Below are positions 8,357 through 17,655 of a stretch of DNA of 64,000 nt, piece after piece. Location: contig JALIFM010000001.1 in the NCBI GenBank assembly GCA_022867625.1, forward strand, positions 620,001 through 684,000, in the 5' to 3' direction. A program made the translations under genes and the position numbers. Under the pieces are notes generated by a model, which was not told the origin of the DNA, did no database searches, and saw only the letters and a list, made by a program, of their open reading frames with translations. Source of the stretch: Lachnospiraceae bacterium NSJ-143 (GTDB taxonomy: Bacteria; Bacillota; Clostridia; Lachnospirales; Anaerotignaceae). Each line of letters starts with the position of its first letter. Positions within the stretch are counted from its first letter, which is position 1.

Positions 8357-10356
8357 AAAGCTTAAAGAGCAATGCTTTTATAAAAACACTATCGTGCATA
8401 GCGTTTACTTTTTCATCAGCCATATGTGCTACCGCTTTGATATGTGTCATTATAGCGGGTTATGTTGGCTGCTATTCGGAATCTACAGGAGAATTTTTAA
8501 AAACTGATTATGCTAAAATGTATATTGAAAATACATCAAGGTATTATGCTGAAGAATTCAGCTATACAGGAAACATTGAGAGGGTACACGACGCAGGTCT
8601 TTATCTGACTATATATGACCGCGGGTATCCCGACACCAATATAACAGGAAGGATATATGATGAAAACGGAAACGAAATTAAAATAAGCCTGGAAAACAGC
8701 AGTGATATATACGATATATCGTCTGAAGAAAATTATTATGGTGAGGCAACAGCAAATGTGAAGGAGCAGGGGCCGGCAACCAACACCGGAGATTTTTTCA
8801 CTAATGGAAAAGCTCAAAACCCGGGGCTCAGCGGGGATTTTGAGTTTACAGCAGATAATGGAAAGCTGTATGAGATAAAATACGAGATTGAAACGCCACT
8901 GCCGGAGGGAAGCTCACTTTTTGAGCAGTCACAGCTGTATGAAACTGTTTACCCATACAGGTACGCTGCGGCAGCAACAACGGCAGTCAGCGGAATAATA
9001 AGCCTTGTACTTCTGATATTCCTCGTAATGGCGGCTGGCCACAGGACTTCAGACAAAGAAATTGTGCTTAATTTACAGGACAGGATACCTCTTGATTTAT
9101 ATTATTTTATTGCCTTCTGGGTAGCGGTTTTCGGTATTATGGGAGTAGTAAGCCTTGTAGACGGTATATATTTCTATAATGAACTGACCATGCGCAGCAT
9201 TATGTATGTCCTGACGGCAAGTGTCATAATAATGGCCATAGTCTCTGGCGTTATGCTCGGGTGCATACTTACAACAGCCACGAGAATTAAAAAGGGCAGG
9301 TTTTGGCGGAATACTGTTTGCTTCTGGTGTATTAAGCTTGGGCTAAGGTTCTGTAGATGGATTAAAAACATAGTGTTTGGCTTTGTCGGCTCTTTGTCTA
9401 TGACATGGGGTGCGGTATTGTTTGTAATGCTTGTTATGTTTGTAAACGCCAGTGCGGCAGATAACGGCTTCGGGTTCGCCTTTATATTCGATGTGGCTGT
9501 ACTGCTTGCTGTGGCGAAGTTTGCCAAAATGGCAAAGAGGCTTGAGACTGCCGCAGATGAAATGGCCAAGGGCAATATAAACTTTAAGATAAACACAGCC
9601 AGCATGAGATGGCGGTTTAAAAAGCATGGAGATAACCTTAACTCAATCAATACAGGAATATCCCTTGCTGTAGAAAAACAGATGAAAAGCGAAAGAATGA
9701 AAACGGAGCTTATAACCAATGTGTCCCATGACATAAAGACACCGCTGACATCAATAATCAATTATGTCGGGCTTCTCAAGACCGAGCACACTCCTGAACA
9801 GGAGGAGGAATATATTGATGTGCTCTCACGCCAGTCAAACAGGCTCAAGAAACTGATTGACGACCTGCTTGAGGCTTCCAAGGCTTCTACAGGGAACATA
9901 AATGTTGAGCAGAAGCCTTTGCTTGCAAGTGAGATTGTTTACCAGTCGCTGGCCGAGTATGACGAGAGGTTTAAAGCCGCCAGCTTAAACCTTGTTATAT
10001 CTATACCGGACAATGAAAAGCAGATTACCGCAGACGGAAGGCTTTTGTGGAGGGTATTGGATAACCTATTTTCAAATGCCTGCAAGTACGCTCAGGGCGG
10101 TACAAGAGTGTATGTAGATTTAAGGCAGAGTGATAAGGAAACTGTAATATCAGTAAAAAATATATCAAAGGACCAGCTGAATATAAACGCTGACGAGCTT
10201 ATGGAAAGGTTTGTGAGAGGTGATTCCTCCAGAAATACCGAGGGAAGCGGACTGGGGCTTAATATAGCAAGAAGTCTTGTGGAGCTTCAGGGCGGTAAGT
10301 TTAATTTGGATATTGACGGGGATTTGTTTAAGGCTGAAATAAGGCTTAAAAATTAA
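8353..10356 (+). CDS. Sensor histidine kinase, partner of the preceding regulator
   Basis: A 667-aa membrane kinase. An N-terminal helix is followed by an extracellular region of about 160 residues, then several transmembrane segments between roughly residues 210 and 385. A HAMP-like linker precedes HisKA with NVSHDIKTPLTSII (His near 459) and an HATPase with GSGLGLNIARSLVE. The start overlaps the regulator stop (ATGA). This many-TM architecture is like kinases found in Clostridia with cell-envelope or antimicrobial peptide responses, but no ABC transporter lies nearby, so the signal is unknown. Confidence 0.9.
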   Translation: MKSLKSNAFIKTLSCIAFTFSSAICATALICVIIAGYVGCYSESTGEFLKTDYAKMYIENTSRYYAEEFSYTGNIERVHDAGLYLTIYDRGYPDTNITGRIYDENGNEIKISLENSSDIYDISSEENYYGEATANVKEQGPATNTGDFFTNGKAQNPGLSGDFEFTADNGKLYEIKYEIETPLPEGSSLFEQSQLYETVYPYRYAAAATTAVSGIISLVLLIFLVMAAGHRTSDKEIVLNLQDRIPLDLYYFIAFWVAVFGIMGVVSLVDGIYFYNELTMRSIMYVLTASVIIMAIVSGVMLGCILTTATRIKKGRFWRNTVCFWCIKLGLRFCRWIKNIVFGFVGSLSMTWGAVLFVMLVMFVNASAADNGFGFAFIFDVAVLLAVAKFAKMAKRLETAADEMAKGNINFKINTASMRWRFKKHGDNLNSINTGISLAVEKQMKSERMKTELITNVSHDIKTPLTSIINYVGLLKTEHTPEQEEEYIDVLSRQSNRLKKLIDDLLEASKASTGNINVEQKPLLASEIVYQSLAEYDERFKAASLNLVISIPDNEKQITADGRLLWRVLDNLFSNACKYAQGGTRVYVDLRQSDKETVISVKNISKDQLNINADELMERFVRGDSSRNTEGSGLGLNIARSLVELQGGKFNLDIDGDLFKAEIRLKN

Positions 10357-10389
10357 AACCCCTTCTCTGACATACAGAGGTTAAAATAT

Positions 10390-10416
10390 TGCCGGACTTA
10401 ATGTCCGGCATTTTTA
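10390..10416 (+). terminator. Terminator after the sensor kinase
   Basis: Stem TGCCGGAC / GTCCGGCA with a 5-base loop (TTAAT) and a following TTTTT. Confidence 0.85.
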
Positions 10417-10450
10417 GGTGCAGGCATGACTGTTAAAAATTGGCATTGTG

Positions 10451-10459
10451 TGCTATACT
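10451..10459 (+). promoter_or_regulatory. Extended -10 promoter of cysK
   Basis: TGC-TATACT, an extended -10 box about 33 bases before the cysK ATG. No good -35 match is seen, and no T-box or other riboswitch is evident in this short leader. Confidence 0.5.
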
Positions 10460-10491
10460 GTTAAAAATAATATGGACGAGGAGGTTTTTTC

Positions 10492-11424
10492 ATGAGGATT
10501 TACGACCAGATTTCTGACATAGTAGGAAGGACTCCGCTTTTGAGGCTCAGAAACATCGAGAAGGAAAAGGGCGCTCAGGCTGCGGTGATTGCAAAGCTTG
10601 AATTTCTTAACCCGGCAGGAAGCGCAAAAGACCGTGTGGCCAAGTTTATGATTGATGACGCTGAGAAAAGGGGTTTTATAAAAGAAGGCGCAGTTATAAT
10701 AGAGCCGACAAGCGGAAACACAGGCATAGGCCTTGCGTGTGTGGCGGCATCAAGAGGCTACAAATCTATGTTTGTTATGCCGGATACTATGAGTGTTGAA
10801 AGGATTAACCTTTTGAAGGCGTATGGTGCGGAGATAGTGCTCACACCGGGAAAAGAAGGTATGCAGGGAGCTGTTAAAAAGGCCGAGGAGCTTTCTAAGG
10901 AGATTGAGGGCAGCTTTGTAGCGGGTCAGTTTGTAAATCCTGCTAATCCCAAAGCGCATTACTGTACAACAGGACCAGAGATTTGGGAGGATACCGAAGG
11001 AAAAGCAGATATTTTTGTGGCTGGCATAGGTACAGGCGGAACACTTACCGGAACCGGAAAATATCTCAGAGAAAAAAATCCTGATATAAAAATCATAGCA
11101 GTTGAGCCGGCTTCATCGCCTCTGCTCTCGGAGGGCTGGGCCGGAGGCCATAAACTTCAGGGTATAGGTGCAAATTTTGTGCCGGAGATACTGGATACCA
11201 AACTTTATGATGAGGTAATAGCCGTTACAGACAATGACGCTTATGAAACAGGAAGGCTTCTTGCCAAAAAAGAGGGTGTGCTTGCGGGCATTTCAGCAGG
11301 TGCGGCTGTGTGGGCTGCATTTGAAATGGCGAAAAGGCCCGAAAACATCGGCAAAAATATTGTTGTTATAATACCTGACACAGGTGACAGATACCTTTCT
11401 ACACCGGATTATCTTGTTAAGTAA
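10492..11424 (+). CDS. cysK: Cysteine synthase (O-acetylserine sulfhydrylase)
   Basis: A PLP enzyme that makes cysteine from O-acetylserine and sulfide. It is 310 aa, the usual CysK length. The PLP-binding lysine is in NPAGSAKDR (K46). The substrate loop PTSGNTGIGLA and the phosphate-binding GTGGTLTGTGKYL are present, and PDTGDRYLST closes the protein. GAGGAGG lies upstream of the ATG. The next gene begins 14 bases after the stop, so the two likely form an operon. Confidence 0.95.
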   Translation: MRIYDQISDIVGRTPLLRLRNIEKEKGAQAAVIAKLEFLNPAGSAKDRVAKFMIDDAEKRGFIKEGAVIIEPTSGNTGIGLACVAASRGYKSMFVMPDTMSVERINLLKAYGAEIVLTPGKEGMQGAVKKAEELSKEIEGSFVAGQFVNPANPKAHYCTTGPEIWEDTEGKADIFVAGIGTGGTLTGTGKYLREKNPDIKIIAVEPASSPLLSEGWAGGHKLQGIGANFVPEILDTKLYDEVIAVTDNDAYETGRLLAKKEGVLAGISAGAAVWAAFEMAKRPENIGKNIVVIIPDTGDRYLSTPDYLVK

Positions 11425-11438
11425 TGGAGGTTTTAAAA

Positions 11439-12029
11439 ATGGGAGAATGTATAAGCCGTGAGGAGGCCTTTGAGCTTCTTAAAAAATATAATAAGGAGCC
11501 GTTTCATATCCAGCATGCCCTTACTGTTGAGGGCGTAATGAGGTGGTACGCGCAAAAACTCGGTTATGGCAGTGAGGCCGACCACTGGGCTCTTGTTGGA
11601 CTGCTGCATGATATTGATTTTGAACTTTATCCAGATGAGCACTGTCAAAAAGCCCCTGAGCTTTTAAGCAAGGCAGGTGTGAGTGAGGATATAATACGCT
11701 CAGTATGCAGCCATGGCTATGGCATATGCTCAGATATTAAGCCTGAACACGATATGGAAAAGGTGCTTTTTGCTGTCGATGAGCTTACAGGACTTATAGG
11801 TGCAGCGGCCATAATGCGCCCGTCTAAGAGTGTAATGGATATGGAAACAAAAAGCATTAAAAAGAAATTTAAAGATAAGCGTTTTGCCGCCGGCTGTTCA
11901 AGGGATGTAATAGAACAGGGGGCAAAAGAGCTTGGTACAGAACTGGATTCGCTTTTTGAGGATACCATAATGGCTATGCGTTCATGTGAGGAAAGCGTAA
12001 ATAAGGCTCTGGAAGAATACCACGCATAA
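11439..12029 (+). CDS. HD-domain (HDIG-type) hydrolase
   Basis: A 196-aa predicted metal-dependent phosphohydrolase. The histidines and aspartates of the HD fold are visible: H in FHIQHALTVEGVM, then LVGLLHDIDFELYP (HD pair), and SHGYG further on. The start at 11439 is preferred because GGAGG lies 9 bases upstream; an in-frame ATG at 11424 overlaps the cysK stop. The substrate is unknown. It is probably cotranscribed with cysK. Confidence 0.85.
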   Translation: MGECISREEAFELLKKYNKEPFHIQHALTVEGVMRWYAQKLGYGSEADHWALVGLLHDIDFELYPDEHCQKAPELLSKAGVSEDIIRSVCSHGYGICSDIKPEHDMEKVLFAVDELTGLIGAAAIMRPSKSVMDMETKSIKKKFKDKRFAAGCSRDVIEQGAKELGTELDSLFEDTIMAMRSCEESVNKALEEYHA

Positions 12030-12040
12030 AACCGGCAAAA

Positions 12041-12083
12041 TAAAAAAAGCGAATCCACCGTATACAGGTGTGGTTCGCTTTTA
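12041..12083. terminator. Terminator between convergent genes
   Basis: AAGCGAA(T)CCACC pairs with GGTGTGGTTCGCTT, followed by T's. A-rich and T-rich flanks allow use from both sides: the HD gene (+) and the DtxR-type regulator (-). Confidence 0.75.
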
Positions 12084-12169
12084 ATTATTAAATATTTGTT
12101 GCTTTGTGTAATCTCAATTAGCAATCACAATCAATGTTTATTTCAGCTAACCGACAGGCACAAAAAGAC

Positions 12170-12538
12170 TTAATCTCTGCCCATAAGATTCTTGATACAC
12201 TTGAAGGTTTCATCGCTTATAACGTGTTCAATACGGCAGGCGTCCTGAGAAGCCGTTTCGTCATCAACACCGATTGAGACAAGGTAATCGTGAAGTATGC
12301 AGTGACGCTCGTAAACGCTTTCAGCAATTCTGCGACCCTCAGGCGTAAGCACAAGCTGGTTTATACTGCCTATAGTAACGTATCCAGCCTGTTTAAGCAC
12401 TGTCATCGCCCTGCTTATTGATGGCTTTGAGAAATTAAGCTCGTTTGCCACATCTACAGAACGGGCGATACCATTTCTTTTCTCGAGAATTAAAATTGTT
12501 TCAAGATAATTTTCGCCGGATTCCCTTAATTTTTCCAA
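12170..12538 (-). CDS. DtxR/MntR-family metal-dependent transcriptional regulator
   Basis: A 122-aa metal-sensing repressor. An N-terminal winged helix (residues about 5-65, with SVDVANELNFSKPSISRAM) is followed by a dimerisation and metal-binding region (ERHCILHDYLVS, DACRIEHVIS). It lacks the C-terminal SH3-like domain of DtxR and so resembles MntR. The start codon is TTG, with GGGCGGTGAT upstream. No metal transporter adjoins it, so its targets and metal (Mn or Fe) are not shown. Confidence 0.88.
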   Translation of the reverse strand: MEKLRESGENYLETILILEKRNGIARSVDVANELNFSKPSISRAMTVLKQAGYVTIGSINQLVLTPEGRRIAESVYERHCILHDYLVSIGVDDETASQDACRIEHVISDETFKCIKNLMGRD

Positions 12539-12783
12539 AATATCACCGCCCTTTTCGCATAGTTTAAGCCGGATTTATAAAAGAATTCCGGCATAGCTAA
12601 TTTTAGTTATCAATTTATAATAATATTCTAACATAAACATAAATTTTATTCAACACCTTTACTTAACGTAAAAGTTTATTAAACAGTACATGAATTTTCC
12701 TTAGCTGTTGTGCAAAACAAATATAGATAATATAATGGTACTTATTGACTGCTGTGTCTGGTTATTGGTTTTTGCGGAGGTAA

Positions 12784-13203
12784 ATGATGGATATTAAGCC
12801 TTATAAGCACCATGTTCATTACTATGAAACGGACAGGATGGGTGTAGCTCACCACTCAAATTTTATACGGTGGATGGAGGAAGCAAGAGTTTACATGATG
12901 GAGGAGGCCGGCTTTGGCTACAAACGCCTTGAGGAGGAGGGCATTATAAGCCCGGTTATTGGGATAGAGTGCGACTATAAACGCATGGCGGATTTTGATG
13001 ATGTGATTCTAATTGATGCAAAAGAGGAATTTTACAACGGCATTAAGATGACAATAAAATATACAATGACCAGAAAGGCTGACGGATTGACTGTAGCCGA
13101 GGGAAAGAGCCGCCACTGCTTTTTAAACAGTGACGGACGGCCTGTAAATCTGAAAAAAATATGCCCTGAGCTTGACAATATATTCAGGGAGCTTTTATCA
13201 TAA
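12784..13203 (+). CDS. YbgC/4-hydroxybenzoyl-CoA-type thioesterase
   Basis: A 139-aa single hot-dog-fold acyl-CoA thioesterase. The active-site region YYETDRMGVAHHSNFIRWMEEAR matches the family pattern D-x-x-G-x-x-H-x-x-x-Y/F (a short form of the motif is quoted). Either ATG of the ATGATG pair may start it; GCGGAGG lies just upstream. It stands at the head of a run with a small unknown gene and icd. The physiological substrate is unknown. Confidence 0.87.
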   Translation: MMDIKPYKHHVHYYETDRMGVAHHSNFIRWMEEARVYMMEEAGFGYKRLEEEGIISPVIGIECDYKRMADFDDVILIDAKEEFYNGIKMTIKYTMTRKADGLTVAEGKSRHCFLNSDGRPVNLKKICPELDNIFRELLS

Positions 13204-13218
13204 AGGGAGGCGGACTGA

Positions 13219-13542
13219 TTGATTCCTATGCTTATTAAACAGGCAGTGCATATAAAGCTTAAAAGCGATATGCACCCTGCGATAATTTCTGATTATGAGC
13301 TTGCCTACGCACTTGGCTTTGCCTGCGGAAAGCTTGGCATAAAGCCTGAGGAGGATTTAAGTAAGCTGAGGGAAAATGTTGTAGGCGGGTTTAAAAGCTT
13401 TTCGCCGCAGGGGATTGAGGATGAGAACCTTGTAAATATGATATCTATGTATGAGGTGTCGTATAACGCCCCTGATTTGGAAAAGGTACTGGAGCTTATA
13501 AATATGGGATATGAAAAAATAAACAAAAACATGGGCCTGTAA
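13219..13542 (+). CDS. Hypothetical protein, 107 aa
   Basis: No family is recognised. The start is most likely TTG at 13219, since AAAGGGAGG lies 8 bases upstream; the ATG at 13228 is too far from that site. The protein is soluble, mixed helical in appearance, without signal peptide or cysteine motif. It lies 15 bases after the thioesterase and 33 before icd in the same direction, so it is probably cotranscribed with them. Confidence 0.75.
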   Translation: MIPMLIKQAVHIKLKSDMHPAIISDYELAYALGFACGKLGIKPEEDLSKLRENVVGGFKSFSPQGIEDENLVNMISMYEVSYNAPDLEKVLELINMGYEKINKNMGL

Positions 13543-13575
13543 AGGCGAGGATAATTTAAATTTGGAGGGCGGAAA

Positions 13576-14781
13576 ATGGAAAAAATAAGAATGTCAACCC
13601 CTGTTGTGGAAATGGACGGGGACGAAATGACAAGGATTTTATGGCGTATGATAAAGGACGAGCTTATACTGCCGTATGTGGATTTAAAGTCTGAGTATTA
13701 TGACTTGGGTCTTGAAAACAGAAATGCCACTGACGACAGGGTAACAACAGAGTCTGCCGAGGCTACTAAAAAATATGGTGTTGCCGTAAAATGCGCCACT
13801 ATTACGCCAAATGCGGCCAGAGTAAAGGAATATAACCTTAAGGAGATGTATAAAAGCCCTAACGGTACAATAAGGGCCATACTTGACGGCACTGTTTTTA
13901 GAACGCCTATAGTTGTAAAAGGGATTGAGCCTGTTGTAAAGTGCTGGAAAAAACCCATTACTATAGCAAGGCATGCCTATGGCGATGTATATAAATCCGT
14001 TGAGATGAAGGTTCCATGTGCGGGAAAGGCAGAGCTTGTTTTTACCGATGAAAACGGAAATGAGACAAGGGAGCTTATACATAACTTTAAAGGAGCGGGT
14101 GTTTTGCAGGGACAGCATAACCTCTGCGGTTCTATAGAGAGCTTTGCAAGGAGCTGTTTTAATTATGCCCTTGACTTAAAGCAGAGCCTGTGGTTTGCTA
14201 CTAAGGATACAATATCCAAAAAGTATGACCATACATTTAAGGATATTTTCGCTGATATTTATGAGGCTGAATACAAAGAAAAATTTGAGGCTCAGGGAAT
14301 AGAGTATTTCTATACACTTATTGACGATGCTGTGGCAAGGGTGATGAAATCAGAGGGCGGCTTTATATGGGCATGCAAAAACTACGATGGCGATGTATTC
14401 AGCGACATGATTTCTTCCGCCTTTGGCTCGCTTGCCATGATGACATCTGTACTTGTTTCCCCTTCAGGTGTTTATGAGTATGAGGCGGCCCATGGCACTG
14501 TGCAGAGGCATTTTTATAAACACCTTAAAGGTGAGGAAACTTCAACAAACTCTGTAGCCACAATTTTCGCATGGACAGGCGCACTCAGAAAGCGCGGGGA
14601 GCTTGACAATATTCCGGAGCTCTGCGGCTTTGCCGACAGGCTTGAAAGTGCTACAATAAAGACAATAGAAGAAGGAAAAATGACAAAGGATTTGGCGCTT
14701 ATAACTGAGATTGAAAATCCGGTTGCTTTAAACAGTCTGGACTTTATAAAAGCGATAAGACAGACTTACGATAATATGTGA
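13576..14781 (+). CDS. icd: NADP-dependent isocitrate dehydrogenase (eukaryote-like type)
   Basis: Oxidative decarboxylation of isocitrate to 2-oxoglutarate. It is 401 aa, the length of the type II, eukaryote-like enzymes. Motifs include [12 protein letters not shown] at the N-terminus, [16 protein letters not shown] (substrate binding), [10 protein letters not shown], and [10 protein letters not shown], a metal/substrate block. It probably supplies 2-oxoglutarate for glutamate in an incomplete TCA pathway. TTGGAGGGCG precedes the ATG. Confidence 0.95.
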   Translation: MEKIRMSTPVVEMDGDEMTRILWRMIKDELILPYVDLKSEYYDLGLENRNATDDRVTTESAEATKKYGVAVKCATITPNAARVKEYNLKEMYKSPNGTIRAILDGTVFRTPIVVKGIEPVVKCWKKPITIARHAYGDVYKSVEMKVPCAGKAELVFTDENGNETRELIHNFKGAGVLQGQHNLCGSIESFARSCFNYALDLKQSLWFATKDTISKKYDHTFKDIFADIYEAEYKEKFEAQGIEYFYTLIDDAVARVMKSEGGFIWACKNYDGDVFSDMISSAFGSLAMMTSVLVSPSGVYEYEAAHGTVQRHFYKHLKGEETSTNSVATIFAWTGALRKRGELDNIPELCGFADRLESATIKTIEEGKMTKDLALITEIENPVALNSLDFIKAIRQTYDNM

Positions 14782-14785
14782 TAAT

Positions 14786-14816
14786 GAAAAAAGCCCGTGT
14801 TTAAGACATGGGCTTT
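14786..14816. terminator. Terminator between icd and the PPOX gene
   Basis: Stem AAGCCCGTGT / ACATGGGCTT. The minus-strand reading has a run of T's after the stem; the plus side ends in TTTATGC. It probably serves both convergent genes. Confidence 0.75.
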
Positions 14817-14824
14817 ATGCTGAT

Positions 14825-15298
14825 TCAGGCATGGTATTTTCCGGTTATGGACTCTGGTGTTATTTCTACAACGGCCGTGCCGGATACCATACTGTCAGGG
14901 ATATCAGAGGCGGCAAGGTCAGGTGTGTATTTCTCAACTATTTTGCCGAGTATAAAACGCTTCCGGCTGTCGTCGTGCATTATAGAGGCGTTTCCGCGTA
15001 TGCAGACACTTTCATACTCAGCATCGGCCTTGCAGGGGATTTCTATATTCTCGCTTATTATGCCGGTAAGTTTATATATGTAGAAACACACCTTTGGATT
15101 CTGTCGGATATTTTCCAGCTTTTCACCCGCCGGCAGTCCGTGAAAATATATTTTTCCGTCTAAACAGACAAAGTGTACGGCTACTGTATACGGGTATCCG
15201 TCTGAGCCGTTGGTGGAAATTGTTCCGGCAGACTGTTTAGCCAGAAGCTTATCAACAGCTTCTTTTTTCATGGTAAACTCTTTCATTCTGTGCTGCAT
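14825..15298 (-). CDS. Pyridoxamine 5'-phosphate oxidase-fold flavoprotein
   Basis: A 157-aa FMN-binding split-barrel protein. The sequence shows the N-terminal strand region with NGSDGYPYTVAVHFV, then GKIYFHG, typical of the PPOX-like nitroreductase-related family rather than true PdxH. GGAGGGAT lies before the ATG. The physiological electron acceptor is unknown. It converges with icd. Confidence 0.85.
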   Translation of the reverse strand: MQHRMKEFTMKKEAVDKLLAKQSAGTISTNGSDGYPYTVAVHFVCLDGKIYFHGLPAGEKLENIRQNPKVCFYIYKLTGIISENIEIPCKADAEYESVCIRGNASIMHDDSRKRFILGKIVEKYTPDLAASDIPDSMVSGTAVVEITPESITGKYHA

Positions 15299-15374
15299 AG
15301 CTATCCCTCCATATTAAACTGGTTTTATTGTATTTAAGTATAAGAGCTGAATTGAGAAATGTAAAGGTGATTAA

Positions 15375-15875
15375 ATGAGAAACACAACACTCTGCTATAT
15401 AGAAAAGGACGGGCATTATTTAATGCTGCACAGGACCAAAAAAGAAGTGGACGAAAATAAGGACAAGTGGATTGCTGTTGGCGGCAAGTTTGAGTACGGC
15501 GAAAGTCCTGAGGACTGCGCTTTAAGGGAAGTAAAAGAAGAAACTGGGCTTACCCTTAATTCGTACTCATACAAGGGCATTGTCACATTTGTATCCGATA
15601 AATGGGGCACTGAGTATATGCACCTGTTTTTGTCGGATAATTTCAGCGGAGAAATTGCGGAATGTGACGAGGGCGAGCTTATGTGGGTAGAAAAGGAAAA
15701 GATAAATTCCCTTTACAGCTGGGAAGGAGACAAAATATTTCTGACACTTATAGAAAAAAACGTGCCATTTTTCTCGCTCAAACTTGTATATGAGGGTGAA
15801 ACCCTGATGACCGCAGTTTTAAACGGCAGGCGGCTTCAGCTTCCGTTTGACAAGGAGAGTTTTGTTTATGAGTAA
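15375..15875 (+). CDS. NUDIX hydrolase (8-oxo-dGTP diphosphatase-like)
   Basis: A 166-aa MutT-type enzyme. The Nudix box is seen as GGKFEYGESPEDCALREV followed by KEETGLTL, with the metal-binding REVKEETG glutamates intact. Family knowledge suggests cleavage of oxidised nucleotides, though substrates vary widely. Its end overlaps the ROK kinase start by 8 bases. Confidence 0.9.
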   Translation: MRNTTLCYIEKDGHYLMLHRTKKEVDENKDKWIAVGGKFEYGESPEDCALREVKEETGLTLNSYSYKGIVTFVSDKWGTEYMHLFLSDNFSGEIAECDEGELMWVEKEKINSLYSWEGDKIFLTLIEKNVPFFSLKLVYEGETLMTAVLNGRRLQLPFDKESFVYE

Positions 15876-16818
15876 ATATACATTTGGTGTTGATGTAGGC
15901 GGAACAAGTGTAAAGCTGGGGCTTTTTGAGGAAAACGGAAAGCTGATAAAAAAATGGAGCATTGCAACTGACAAGTCATGTGGAGGGAAAAATATAATAC
16001 CTCATATAGCATATGAGATAGAAAAAATGCTGTCAGAGCTTGGCATAGAAAAAAGCGCTGTTGAAGGAGCGGGGATTTGTGTTCCGGGGCCAGTTGATAA
16101 GAGCGGTCTTGTAAGGGGCTGTGTAAACCTTGGTTGGGGAAACAAAAGGGCGGCTGATGAACTGGAAGATATAACCGCAATAAGGTGCCGTGCGCTTAAT
16201 GACGCTGACGCTGCCGGTCTTGGGGAAGCTGTTTACGGCCACGGCGGAAAGTATGGCAGTGTGGTTATGGTTACAATAGGCACCGGTGTTGGCGGAGCGG
16301 TTATACACAATGGACATGTACTTGCCGGCAGCCGCGGAAACGCCGGGGAGATTGGACATTTTAAGGTAAATATAGATGAGACGGAAAAATGCTCCTGCGG
16401 AAAATGCGGCTGTCTTGAACAGTACGCTTCGGCTACAGGCATACTTAAATTTGTAAAAGATAATATTTACAGGTTTGAAAATTCCACGCTTAACAGTTTT
16501 GATGGCTTTACAGTTAAGGACATAGCGGCCTGTGCCAAGAATGGTGACATGCTTTCGCTTATGGCCTTTGACAGGGCAGGAAAGTATATTGCTCTTGGCC
16601 TCAGCTATATGGCGGGGGCTGTTGACCCGGACGCTTTTATACTGGGAGGCGGGGTTTCACGCGCCGGAAATGTGATATTTGAACCTGTAAAAAAGTACTT
16701 TGGGCTTTTTTCGTTTAACACTGAATGTGAGGCGCAGATAATACCGGCACTTTTAGGAAACGACGCCGGAATATATGGGGCTTCGGAGTTTGTAAAAAAC
16801 AGAGGAGGACTGGCATGA
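15868..16818 (+). CDS. glk: ROK-family glucokinase
   Basis: ATP-dependent sugar kinase, 316 aa. The N-terminal phosphate loop FGVDVGGTSVKLG, the ROK block GTGVGGAVI, and the zinc-binding CSCGKCGCLEQYAS (Cys-rich) are all present, with GGGVSRAG near the end. The start at 15868 is chosen for AAGGAG about 9 bases upstream. Its end overlaps the carbonic anhydrase start (ATGA), so NUDIX, glk and carbonic anhydrase are coupled. Confidence 0.92.
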   Translation: MSKYTFGVDVGGTSVKLGLFEENGKLIKKWSIATDKSCGGKNIIPHIAYEIEKMLSELGIEKSAVEGAGICVPGPVDKSGLVRGCVNLGWGNKRAADELEDITAIRCRALNDADAAGLGEAVYGHGGKYGSVVMVTIGTGVGGAVIHNGHVLAGSRGNAGEIGHFKVNIDETEKCSCGKCGCLEQYASATGILKFVKDNIYRFENSTLNSFDGFTVKDIAACAKNGDMLSLMAFDRAGKYIALGLSYMAGAVDPDAFILGGGVSRAGNVIFEPVKKYFGLFSFNTECEAQIIPALLGNDAGIYGASEFVKNRGGLA

Positions 16819-17357
16819 TAGATAAGGTCTTGGAATATAACAGGAATTTTGTTGAGGATAAAGGCTATGAGGCTTTTAAGACAAGCAAATATCCGGATAA
16901 AAAAATAGCGATACTTACGTGCATGGACACAAGGCTTGTTGAGCTTTTGCCTGCCGCTCTCGGAATAAAAAACGGCGATGTAAAAATGATTAAAAACGCA
17001 GGTGGAGTTGTATCAAGCCCATTTGGAAGCGTTGTAAGGAGTCTGCTTATAGGCATTGTGGAGCTTGGCGTGGAGGAAGTGATGGTGATAGGCCATACCG
17101 ACTGCGGTGTTGCCGGTATAAACGCCGAGCTGATGATAAAGCACCTGCTTGAAAGGGGAGTGCCGCAGGAAAATATAGATATGGTAAGGTACTGCGGTGT
17201 TGATTTTGAAAAATGGCTCAGGGGATTCGATACTGTAGAAAACTCTGTGAACGAAACAGTGGATATACTCAAAAACCACCCGTTAATGCCTAAGGACGTG
17301 GTTATAAAGGGCTTTGTGATTGATACTGAAACCGGAAAGCTTAATGCTCTTGACTGA
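16815..17357 (+). CDS. Beta-class carbonic anhydrase
   Basis: Zinc enzyme interconverting CO2 and bicarbonate, 180 aa. The zinc ligands and catalytic dyad appear as CMDTR (Cys, Asp-Arg) and GHTDCGV (His, Cys), with KNAGG between. It belongs to the short clostridial/type-II-like beta class. GAGGAGG lies before the ATG, which overlaps the glk stop by 4 bases. It probably supports carboxylation reactions in an anaerobe. Confidence 0.92.
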   Translation: MIDKVLEYNRNFVEDKGYEAFKTSKYPDKKIAILTCMDTRLVELLPAALGIKNGDVKMIKNAGGVVSSPFGSVVRSLLIGIVELGVEEVMVIGHTDCGVAGINAELMIKHLLERGVPQENIDMVRYCGVDFEKWLRGFDTVENSVNETVDILKNHPLMPKDVVIKGFVIDTETGKLNALD

Positions 17358-17485
17358 TATTTAAATAACAAAGGCCGCCGCGGGCATTACGGTCCTTTAG
17401 CCCACCACAAAATAGACAAAACCGTTGTATAAAACTGCACAGCTGAATATTTCTTAAAAGTCAGTTTTACATTTGGGTTATGCAA

Positions 17486-17513
17486 GGGCCGCAGTTTTTA
17501 CTGCGGCCTTTTT
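17486..17513 (+). terminator. Terminator downstream of the carbonic anhydrase
   Basis: Stem GGCCGCAG / CTGCGGCC with a TTTTTA loop and following T's. It lies about 130 bases after the carbonic anhydrase stop. Confidence 0.75.
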
Positions 17514-17655
17514 ATAAAAAATAGAAATTAATAAAACATATAAAATATCAGAGACATTAAAGTTTGTATTTATTACGAATTCAGCTTGCTTTAAGAATAG
17601 AATACAGTGTCAGCCTGAATGAAATATGTAGTAATTTAAGCTTAGGCAAAAAATA